From an uncultured Anaerovibrio sp. (GTDB taxonomy: Bacteria; Bacillota; Negativicutes; Selenomonadales; Selenomonadaceae), in contig CACZYN010000115.1 of the NCBI GenBank assembly GCA_902785445.1, positions 1 to 10,723 of the forward strand: 10,723 nt of DNA, given 5' to 3'. The translations under genes were made by a program, and so were the position numbers. Under the pieces are notes generated by a model, which did no database searches, was not told the origin of the DNA, and saw nothing but the letters and a program-made list of their open reading frames with translations. This document shows, in pieces, positions 1 through 5,900 of this stretch (position 1 is the stretch's first letter; the number at the start of each line of letters is the position of its first letter).

Positions 1-282
1 GGCGTGACTGGGTTTGTTGGTTCCGGTACAGACCCTACACCAATCGGTGAAGAAGAAATGTCCAACATTTTGAGTCAGATGGGTGTACAGGAAGCCAAGC
101 CGATTATTAAGATTGATGTAGTGGCTGGTGAAACCGTCAAAATCAAATCCGGTTCCTTTGAAAACTACGCTGCAAAGGTGGTTTCTGTGGACAACGAAAG
201 AGGCAAGATCAAGGCTCTTATCGATATGTTTGGTCGGGAAACCCCTGTTGAACTTGACTTCGGTCAGGTAGAAAAAAGCTGA
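1..282 (+). CDS. nusG: Transcription termination/antitermination factor NusG, 3' end (N-terminus outside window)
   Basis: NusG binds RNA polymerase through its N-terminal NGN domain and contacts Rho or ribosomal protein S10 through its C-terminal KOW domain, affecting pausing and transcription-translation coupling. Only the last 93 codons are present; the reading frame is open from the first base, and the true start lies to the left. The visible part begins GVTGFVGSG, the typical end of the NGN domain, continues through a linker (around PTPIGEEEM), and ends with the KOW domain from about residue 41 (GETVKIKSGSFENYAAKV) to DMFGRETPVELDF and the stop at 280-282. The GTG at position 4 is an internal Val codon, not a start. 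It lies 26 bp before rplK, the usual bacterial order, and is probably cotranscribed with it. Identity is very secure from the conserved KOW and terminal motifs. Confidence 0.96.
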   Translation, partial: GVTGFVGSGTDPTPIGEEEMSNILSQMGVQEAKPIIKIDVVAGETVKIKSGSFENYAAKVVSVDNERGKIKALIDMFGRETPVELDFGQVEKS

Positions 283-308
283 TTTCCTTTTAAGGAGGTG
301 TATATAAA

Positions 309-734
309 ATGGCAAAGAAAGTCGCAAAAATGGTAAAGTTGCAGGTTGAGGCTGGCAAGGCTACTCCAGCTCCTCCAGTAGGTCCTGCCCTTGGTCAGGC
401 TGGTGTTAACATCATGGCTTTCGTTAAGGAGTTTAACGAGAGAACTGCCAAGCAGGCTGGTCTTATCATTCCAGTAGAGATTACTGTATTTGAGGATCGT
501 TCCTTTACCTTTATCACCAAGACTCCTCCAGCTGCTGTACTTCTGAAGAAGGCTGCAGGTCTGACTAAGGCTTCTGGTGAACCAAACAAGAACAAGGTTG
601 CAAAGCTGCCTAGAGCAAAGGCTCAGGAAATTGCAGAGAGCAAGATGGCAGATTTGAACGCTGCAAGCATTGAGGCTGCTACTCGTATGATCGAGGGTAC
701 TGCACGCAGCATGGGTATTGAAATCGTTGACTAA
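309..734 (+). CDS. rplK: 50S ribosomal protein L11 (uL11)
   Basis: L11 binds the GTPase-associated region of 23S rRNA at the base of the L7/L12 stalk, where elongation factors dock and, in many bacteria, where RelA senses uncharged tRNA. The protein is 141 residues, the normal family length. The N-terminal domain shows the Pro-rich signature PAPPVGPALGQAGVNIM (about residues 20-36), followed by the linker FTFITKTPPAAVLLKKAAG and the RNA-binding C-terminal domain ending EGTARSMGIEIVD. The start is fixed by a strong Shine-Dalgarno TAAGGAGGTG (291-300) 8 bases before the ATG and by the conserved MAKKV N-terminus. It sits between nusG and rplA as in most bacteria. Nothing is unusual in the sequence. 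Confidence 0.98.
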   Translation: MAKKVAKMVKLQVEAGKATPAPPVGPALGQAGVNIMAFVKEFNERTAKQAGLIIPVEITVFEDRSFTFITKTPPAAVLLKKAAGLTKASGEPNKNKVAKLPRAKAQEIAESKMADLNAASIEAATRMIEGTARSMGIEIVD

Positions 735-751
735 TTGATGGTTTTTATGCC

Positions 752-779
752 CGTGGGAGGAAATTCCGTTATTACCACG
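752..779 (+). other. Possible hairpin in the rplK-rplA spacer
   Basis: CGTGG (752-756) is complementary to CCACG (775-779), giving a 5-bp stem with an 18-base loop that itself contains GGAAATTCC. It ends directly before the rplA Shine-Dalgarno (AAGGGAG, 780-786). L1 represses its own operon by binding mRNA in several bacteria, so this 60-base spacer is a place to look for such a site. I could not match it to the known L1-binding internal-loop motif, and the stem is short enough to be chance. Confidence 0.2.
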
Positions 780-794
780 AAGGGAGAAATTTTA

Positions 795-1478
795 ATGGCA
801 AAAGCAGGTAAAAAGTATCAGGATGCTGTAAAGCTTCTTGAGGCTGGTAAAGTTTACACTGTTGAGGAAGCTGTTGAGCTCGTAAAGAAAACTGCTACTG
901 CAAAGTTCGACGAGACTATTGAGCTTCATGTACGTTTGGGTGTAGACCCTAAGTACGCTGATCAGCAGGTACGTGGCGCTATGGTGCTGCCACACGGGAC
1001 TGGTAAGTCCAAGCGCGTATTGGTATTTGCCAAGGGCGCAAAGGTTGACGAGGCAGAGGCTGCAGGTGCAGACTTCGTTGGCTCCGATGAAATCGTAACT
1101 AAGATTCAGGGTGGCTGGACTGATTTTGATGTTGCTGTAGCTACTCCTGATATGATGGGTACTGTAGGTCGTCTTGGTAAAATCCTCGGTCCTAGAGGTT
1201 TGATGCCAAACCCTAAACTCGGTACTGTAACTATGGATCTTGCAAAGGCAATCAGCGAGATTAAGGCTGGTAAGGTTGAATACCGTACTGATAAGGCTGG
1301 TAATGTACACTGCCCTATCGGCAAGGCATCCTTTGAGCCAAACAAGCTGGTTGAAAACCTTAATGCACTGATTGATACATTAATTAGAGTAAAACCGGCT
1401 GCTGCAAAGGGTCAGTATATCCGCTCTGTTACCATCAGCTCCACAATGGGCCCTGGTATTCCAGTAGTACATGCTTGA
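795..1478 (+). CDS. rplA: 50S ribosomal protein L1 (uL1)
   Basis: L1 forms the mobile L1 stalk of the 50S subunit, which helps move and release deacylated tRNA from the E site; in many bacteria it also represses translation of its own mRNA. The protein is 227 residues, close to the usual 229-235. Recognisable blocks are KKTATAKFDETIELHVRLGVDPK (in the RNA-binding domain I), RGAMVLPHGTGK, RVLVFAKG, ATPDMMGTVGRLGKILGPRG, MPNPKLGTVT and the C-terminal KPAAAKGQYI with STMGPG. I chose the ATG at 795 because AAGGGAG (780-786) lies 8 bases upstream and the protein then begins MAKAGKKY like its relatives. The frame stays open 20 codons further upstream to a TTG at 735, but that stretch has no Shine-Dalgarno and no family similarity. 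Confidence 0.98.
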   Translation: MAKAGKKYQDAVKLLEAGKVYTVEEAVELVKKTATAKFDETIELHVRLGVDPKYADQQVRGAMVLPHGTGKSKRVLVFAKGAKVDEAEAAGADFVGSDEIVTKIQGGWTDFDVAVATPDMMGTVGRLGKILGPRGLMPNPKLGTVTMDLAKAISEIKAGKVEYRTDKAGNVHCPIGKASFEPNKLVENLNALIDTLIRVKPAAAKGQYIRSVTISSTMGPGIPVVHA

Positions 1479-1492
1479 TTTTTTGCTGGCTG

Positions 1493-1498
1493 TATAAT
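1493..1498 (+). promoter_or_regulatory. Probable promoter -10 element for the rplJL transcript
   Basis: A perfect TATAAT follows the rplA stop by 14 bases and precedes the L10 leader, so transcription would start at about 1504-1506. No good -35 box sits at the right distance: TTGATT at 1475-1480 has only a 12-base spacer. A promoter here fits the separate attenuation control of rplJL known in Bacillus, but the missing -35 keeps confidence moderate; readthrough from rplKA is also likely. Confidence 0.45.
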
Positions 1499-1504
1499 AA
1501 AATA

Positions 1505-1630
1505 GTCTATGGCTGTAGACAGCAGGTATGAAGCAAAAGCTTTATTCAAAGGTAAAACGCCTGCCGAGGCCGGAAGCATACGCATGAATAGTGCGGCCTC
1601 CGGTAAATCAGCCGGAGGCCGTTTTTGCTC
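1505..1630 (+). ncRNA. Ribosomal L10 leader (cis-regulatory RNA ahead of rplJL)
   Basis: This 5' leader is the family of RNA elements bound by the L10(L12)4 complex, which shuts off its own operon when in excess. The hallmark pieces are visible: TAGACAGCAGG (1516-1526) and CCTGCCGAGG (1560-1569), where GCAGG pairs with CCTGC (1522-1526 with 1560-1564) and the flanking unpaired bases form the L10-binding bend. Inside lies a tidy hairpin, TGAAGC-AAAA-GCTTTA (1529-1544). Downstream, GAGGCC (1566-1571) can pair with GGCCTC (1595-1600), extended by GCAT (1576-1579) with GTGC (1591-1594). That helix uses the left arm of the following terminator, so it would act as an antiterminator. The position between rplA and rplJ is the standard one. 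Confidence 0.88.
1594..1626 (+). terminator. Intrinsic terminator (attenuator) of the L10 leader
   Basis: CGGCCTCCGG (1594-1603) and CCGGAGGCCG (1612-1621) form a perfect 10-bp GC-rich stem with an 8-base loop, followed by TTTTT (1622-1626) and more T-rich sequence. It ends 35 bases before the rplJ start, so it must be conditional. In Bacillus subtilis, L10(L12)4 binding to this leader class promotes termination; the competing antiterminator pairing seen here fits that mechanism. Confidence 0.88.
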
Positions 1631-1661
1631 TTTATATATTTTGTAAAAAGGAGGTGTATTC

Positions 1662-2210
1662 ATGGCTGTTACAGAACAGAAGAAAGCTATTGTTGCTAAC
1701 TTAAAAGACATTCTCACTAGCTCCAAGGGCGCTGTTATCACTTCTTACAAGGGATTGACCGTTGCTCAGGACACAGCACTTCGTGTTGAGCTCCGTAAGG
1801 CTGGTGTAACCTACCATGTAATTAAAAACACTATGACTCGTATTGCAGCTAAAGAGGCTGGTCTTGACGATATGATTCCATATCTCGAGGGCACCACTGC
1901 AATGGCATACTCTGCTGAGGATGCTGTAGCTCCTGCAAAGGTTATCAGCGAGTTCATCAAGAAGAACAATCTGGCTGAGGAAGAAAAGCTGGTTGTTAAG
2001 GGTGGTATTGTTGAGGGTAAGGTCGTAACTCCTGACGAAGTTAAGGCTATCGCTTCTCTGCCTTCCAGAGAGGTCCTCATTGCCAAGCTGCTTGGCAGCA
2101 TGCAGGCTCCTGTATCCAACACTGTTGGTGTTATGGGTGCTATGCTCCGCAGCATCGTCAATGTGCTTGATGCAGTTCGCAAGCAGAAGGAAGAGCAGGC
2201 ATCTGCCTAA
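1662..2210 (+). CDS. rplJ: 50S ribosomal protein L10 (uL10)
   Basis: L10 anchors the L7/L12 dimers to 23S rRNA next to L11, forming the stalk that recruits translational GTPases, and in complex with L12 represses its own operon. The protein is 182 residues, slightly longer than the common 165-175. The N-terminal RNA-binding domain shows QKKAIVANLKDIL, a VITSYKGLTV segment and HVIKNTMTRIA (about residues 51-61). The C-terminal helix (about 150-182, TVGVMGAMLRSIVNVLDAV then a charged QKEEQ tail) is the L7/L12-binding arm. The ATG is fixed by AAGGAGGTG (1648-1656), with the ribosome site lying just past the attenuator T-tract. It is followed by rplL after a 67-bp AT-rich spacer with no terminator, so the two are cotranscribed. 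Confidence 0.97.
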   Translation: MAVTEQKKAIVANLKDILTSSKGAVITSYKGLTVAQDTALRVELRKAGVTYHVIKNTMTRIAAKEAGLDDMIPYLEGTTAMAYSAEDAVAPAKVISEFIKKNNLAEEEKLVVKGGIVEGKVVTPDEVKAIASLPSREVLIAKLLGSMQAPVSNTVGVMGAMLRSIVNVLDAVRKQKEEQASA

Positions 2211-2277
2211 TCTGACTGTTGCATAAATTATTTAAAAATCAAAAAGAAATTAATGTAAAAATTTGGAGGTAATAAAC

Positions 2278-2649
2278 ATGACTAACGAAGAAATTTTAGA
2301 GGCAATTGGTAACTTGACTGTTCTTGAGCTTTCCGAGCTCGTAAAGGCTGCTGAGGAGAAGTTCGGCGTATCCGCTGCTGCTCCTGTAGCTGTAGCTGCT
2401 GCTGCTCCTGCTGAGGGTGGCGCTGCTGGTGGCGAGAAGTCCGAGTTTGACGTAATCCTGAAGGATGCTGGCGCTGGCAAGATCAACGTAATCAAGGCTG
2501 TACGTGAGGCTACTGGTCTTGGTCTGAAGGAAGCTAAGGCTCTCGTTGATGGTGCTCCTGCTCCTGTAAAGGAAGGCGTATCCAAGGCTGATGCTGAGGA
2601 TCTGAAGGGCAAGCTCGAGGCTGCTGGTGCAACTGTAGAGTTGAAGTAA
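2278..2649 (+). CDS. rplL: 50S ribosomal protein L7/L12 (bL12)
   Basis: L7/L12 is the multicopy, dimeric stalk protein that binds elongation and release factors and stimulates their GTPase activity. The protein is 123 residues, the usual size. The N-terminal dimerisation and L10-binding helices (MTNEEILEAIGNLTVLELSELV) are followed by the Ala/Pro/Gly-rich flexible hinge at about residues 34-57 and the globular C-terminal domain with EFDVILKDAGAGKINVIKAV and the factor-binding GLGLKEAKALVDGAP. The ATG is chosen because GGAGGT (2265-2270) lies 7 bases upstream; an in-frame TTG at 2263 overlaps that ribosome site and cannot be used. The gene has its own strong ribosome site, as expected for a protein made in several copies per L10. 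A strong terminator follows. Confidence 0.98.
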   Translation: MTNEEILEAIGNLTVLELSELVKAAEEKFGVSAAAPVAVAAAAPAEGGAAGGEKSEFDVILKDAGAGKINVIKAVREATGLGLKEAKALVDGAPAPVKEGVSKADAEDLKGKLEAAGATVELK

Positions 2650-2681
2650 TTCTTGCTTCTTAGTTTCTAAGCAATAAATTT

Positions 2682-2720
2682 AGGCTATGAAAATGAGTAA
2701 TCGTTTTCATAGCCTTTTTT
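2682..2720 (+). terminator. Intrinsic terminator after rplL
   Basis: AGGCTATGAAAA (2682-2693) is exactly complementary to TTTTCATAGCCT (2704-2715), a 12-bp perfect stem with a 10-base loop (TGAGTAATCG), followed by TTTTTT (2715-2720) and a further T-rich stretch. A smaller hairpin, TTGCTT (2653-2658) with AAGCAA (2669-2674), lies just upstream. Because a strong promoter begins 20 bases downstream, this element separates the rplJL transcript from rpoBC, fully or partly. Confidence 0.93.
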
Positions 2721-2739
2721 GTTGTTTGGTTAAAAAGTA

Positions 2740-2768
2740 TTGACATTATTTAAATATATTGGTAAAAT
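2740..2768 (+). promoter_or_regulatory. Sigma-70/SigA-type promoter for rpoBC
   Basis: A perfect -35 TTGACA (2740-2745) and a -10 TAAAAT (2763-2768, five of six consensus bases) are separated by an ideal 17 bases, in AT-rich DNA directly behind the rplL terminator. Predicted transcription start is about 2774-2776, giving an rpoB leader of about 210 nt. Confidence 0.88.
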
Positions 2769-2770
2769 AA

Positions 2771-2797
2771 ATCGCTACAGAATTTTTTCTGGGCGAT
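2771..2797 (+). other. Hairpin at the 5' end of the rpoBC transcript
   Basis: ATCGC (2771-2775) pairs with GCGAT (2793-2797), and inside it CAGAA (2778-2782) pairs with TTCTG (2787-2791) around a TTTT loop, with a small TA/G internal loop. If transcription starts at about 2775, only the inner 5-bp stem is fully transcribed; the outer arm would then be promoter DNA. It could protect the 5' end or be part of a protein site. Its last two bases overlap the next palindrome. Confidence 0.4.
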
Positions 2798-2813
2798 GTG
2801 AGTTATATCACAT
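2796..2813 (+). promoter_or_regulatory. Perfect palindrome resembling a Crp/Fnr-family operator
   Basis: ATGTGA-GTTATA-TCACAT is a perfect 6+6 inverted repeat with a 6-base centre, and TT follows as in the E. coli Crp consensus (TGTGA-N6-TCACA core). Its centre is about 30 bases downstream of the predicted rpoBC start, so a bound regulator would act as a roadblock or repressor rather than an activator. In RNA it could instead be a 6-bp hairpin. Identity of any binding protein is unknown; Crp-type recognition is inferred from sequence alone. Confidence 0.45.
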
Positions 2814-2848
2814 TTATTAAGTTAATAAAGTTCGTGCAGGAGGATTAA

Positions 2849-2920
2849 ATGGATTCATCAGGTGTTTTCGGACATTTGGCAATGCGTCGTGTGGTTTTAG
2901 CCCATGAAGAGGTATTGTGA
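2849..2920 (+). CDS. Small upstream ORF (23 codons) in the rpoB leader, possible leader peptide
   Basis: A near-perfect Shine-Dalgarno AGGAGG (2838-2843) lies 5 bases before an ATG that opens 23 codons, starting MDSSGVFGHL and ending HEEVL, stopping at TGA 2918-2920. It is 67 bases upstream of the rpoB start and inside the transcript from the strong promoter, so ribosomes should load here. I do not recognise the peptide; it has a basic patch (MRR) in the middle, no hydrophobic signal peptide and no run of one amino acid of the kind seen in attenuation peptides. It could be a regulatory leader peptide coupling ribosome movement to rpoB expression, a tiny protein, or an accidental ORF. The ribosome site is stronger than that of rpoB itself, which argues against accident. 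Confidence 0.55.
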   Translation: MDSSGVFGHLAMRRVVLAHEEVL

Positions 2921-2987
2921 ATCTGTTTATTTTTCGTGTGCGGATTTTTTGTCATTTTTTATTTTTAGCTAAGGAGTGAAGTTCTTA
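2921..2987 (+). other. T-rich end of the rpoB leader with the rpoB ribosome site
   Basis: This stretch is rich in T runs (2945-2950, 2955-2960, 2962-2966) and carries the rpoB Shine-Dalgarno TAAGGAG (2970-2976), 11 bases from the ATG. A weak stem, AATCTG (2920-2925) with CGGATT (2941-2946), precedes the first T run. It has one G-U pair and a 15-base loop, so I do not call it a terminator. Low structure here should leave the rpoB ribosome site open. Confidence 0.4.
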
Positions 2988-5900
2988 ATGTTTCATCCTG
3001 TGCCGGTAGGCAAACGAACCAGGTATAGCTATGCCAAGATTAAAGAAGTCATGGAAATGCCTCACCTTCTTGACATTCAGCGCAAGTCTTATGAATGGTT
3101 TATTGGTGATGTAGAAAAGGGAACCAAAGGCGCTGGCCTTATGGAGATATTCGAGGATATTTCCCCTATCACTGACTTCCAGAACAAGATTGAATTAAGA
3201 CTGTTGGATTACTCTCTGGGTGAACCAAAATACAGTCTGGAGGAGAGCAAGGAGCGGGATGCTACCTACTCGGCCCCTTTGCGAGTTAAGGTTCGTCGCA
3301 TAAACAAGGAAAACGGTGAATTCCACGATAGTGAAATTTTCATGGGTGATTTCCCACTGATGACCAGTTCCGGTACCTTCGTTATCAATGGTGCTGAGCG
3401 TGTTATCGTAAGCCAGCTGGTACGTTCTCCAGGGGCTTATTATGGTGTTACCCAGGACTCTTCCGGTAAGAAGCTGTTTAATGCTACCGTGATCCCTAAC
3501 CGTGGTGCATGGATTGAGCTTGAGACTGATAATAATGATGTAATTTCTGTTCGTATTGACCGGACCCGTAAGCTGCCAGTTACGGTATTCCTGCGGGCTC
3601 TTGACGCCATTAATAAGGCTGAAATCAAGAGAAATCAGCAGATTGCTGACGGCACTGTAAGTGCGGCAGAAACTGGCCGTAATGAGGATCACATTGAGGT
3701 TATTACCTCTGATCTGTCCTTCGGCACCAAAGAGGAAATCATGGCTCTCTTTAACAATGACCCGGCTATTGAGGCTACTCTGGAAAGAGATATTACTGAG
3801 AGTGTTGAAGGCCGTGGTATTGAGGATGTTGCCTTGGAGGAGATTTACAAGCGTCTCCGTCAGGGTGAGCCATTTAATGTGGATAATGCCCGTCAGATGC
3901 TTAGAAGTCTGTTCTTCGACAAGAAGCGCTATGATTTAGCTACAGTAGGTCGTCACAAGATTACCAAGAAGCTGGGCTGGAAGCATCGTTTGGTGGGCCA
4001 GGTATTGGTTGAGCCATTGGTTGATCAGGAAACTGGTGAAATCATCATCCCGGCTAATGAGCTTATCAGCCAGGATTTCATTGATGAAATTACTGATGAG
4101 CAGGAAAAGGCTATTTTTGGTGAAAATCAGGCAATTATCCTGAAGGTTAAGCTGGATGATGAAGGCGGCCTTTTGGATATGATTTGCTCTCCAACCCTTA
4201 TTGACAAGAAGCGTACTATCGCTGTTAATGATATTATTGCATCCATCAGCTATTTGCTGAATTTGATGCACGGTGTAGGTCGTACTGATGATATTGACCA
4301 CTTGGGGAATCGTCGGGTACGTTCCGTAGGTGAGCTGTTACAGAACCAGTTCCGTATTGGTCTTACCCGTATGGAGCGCGTGGTTCGTGAGCGCATGTCC
4401 ACCCAGGAGGATATTTCTGCTGTACAGAATCTCATTAATATTCGTCCGGTTGTGGCAGCTATTAAAGAATTCTTCGGTTCTTCCCAGCTGTCCCAGTTCA
4501 TGGACCAGCACAATCCATTAGCTGAGCTGACTCATAAGCGTCGTCTCTCTGCTCTTGGTCCTGGTGGTTTGTCCAGAGAACGTGCCGGCTTCGAAGTTCG
4601 TGACGTACATAATTCCCATTATGGTCGTATGTGTACTCCATATCGTCGTATTGACAAGGAAAACAAGCGGGTTACCAATGAAGTTAAATATATTACTGCT
4701 GATGCCGAGGATACACTGGTAATTGCTCAGGCCAATGAGCCATTGGATGAGAATGACTGGTTCGTAAAAGAGCGTGTTATCGCTCGTGTTCACGAGGAAA
4801 CTACTGAGGTTCGTCGTGAGAAGGTTGATTACATGGACGTATCACCAAAACAGGTGGTTTCCATTGCAACGGCTATGATTCCATTCTTGGAAAACGATGA
4901 CGCCAACCGTGCACTCATGGGTGCCAACATGCAGCGTCAGGCTGTTCCACTTCTCCGTACCCAGGCACCATTGGTTGGTACTGGCATGGAGTACAAGGCT
5001 GCCTGCGACTCTGGTGTTATGATTTTGGCCAAGAATTCCGGTGTGGTTGAATCTGTATCCGCAGATAAGATTGTTGTTCGCAATGATGATGGAGACCTGG
5101 ATGAGTATAAGCTCCAGAAATTCATGCGTTCCAATCAGGGTACCTGCATCAACCAGCTTCCTATCGTGTTTAAGGGTGATAAGGTTGAGGCTAATCAGCC
5201 AATTGCTGATGGTCCGGCAACTGACCATGGTGAGCTGGCTCTTGGCTATAACATTATTGTTGCGTATATGCCTTGGGAAGGTTACAACTACGAGGATGCT
5301 ATTCTTCTTAGTGAAAACCTTGTTAAAAGAGATATTTATACCTCCATTCATATTGAAGAATATGATTGCGAGGCTCGTGATACCAAGCTTGGACCAGAGG
5401 AAATAACCCGTGATATTCCTAATGTATCTGAGGAAAATCTGAAGGACTTGGATGAAAACGGTATTATCCGTATCGGTGCTGAGGTTAGAACCGGTGATAT
5501 TCTGGTTGGTAAGGTAACTCCAAAGGGCGAAACTGAGCTGTCTGCTGAGGAGCGTCTGTTGAGAGCTATCTTTGGTGAGAAGGCCCGTGAGGTTCGGGAT
5601 ACTTCCCTGCGTGTTCCTCACGGTGAAGCCGGTAAGATTGTTGATGTAAAGGTTTACAGCCGGGACAACAACGATGAATTGAACCCTGGTGTAAACAATA
5701 TGGTTCGCGTGTATATTGCCCAGAAGCGTAAGATTTCTGTAGGTGATAAGATGTCCGGTCGTCATGGTAACAAGGGTGTAGTTTCCCGCATTATGCGTGA
5801 AGAGGATATGCCATTCCTGCCAGACGGTACTCCGGTAGATGTGGTACTGAACCCATTGGGCGTACCATCCCGTATGAATATCGGTCAGATTTTGGAAACA

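Noticed and set aside
735..794. Upstream in-frame extension of rplA (TTG 735 or ATG 738)
   Set aside because: No Shine-Dalgarno ahead of it, and the 20 extra residues have no match in L1; ATG 795 has AAGGGAG at the right distance.
1475..1480. TTGATT as a -35 box for the rplJL promoter
   Set aside because: Only 12 bases separate it from TATAAT; too short for a normal promoter.
2263..2277. TTG start for rplL 5 codons upstream
   Set aside because: It lies within the Shine-Dalgarno GGAGGT itself; ATG 2278 gives the standard N-terminus.
2371..2420. GCT/GTA-rich short repeats in rplL
   Set aside because: These encode the normal Ala-rich flexible hinge of L7/L12 and reflect codon preference, not a DNA repeat element.
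2920..2950. Possible attenuator terminator between the small ORF and rpoB
   Set aside because: The stem is only six pairs with one G-U and a 15-base loop; the T run alone is not enough in such T-rich DNA.
2976..2987. GTG start for rpoB 4 codons upstream
   Set aside because: The GTG overlaps the AAGGAG ribosome site, leaving no spacing; ATG 2988 is better placed.
5041..5406. 121-codon forward ORF inside rpoB in another frame, and similar short ORFs inside rpoB and rpoC
   Set aside because: Overlap fully with well-supported coding sequence, lack ribosome sites and have the composition expected of out-of-frame reading.
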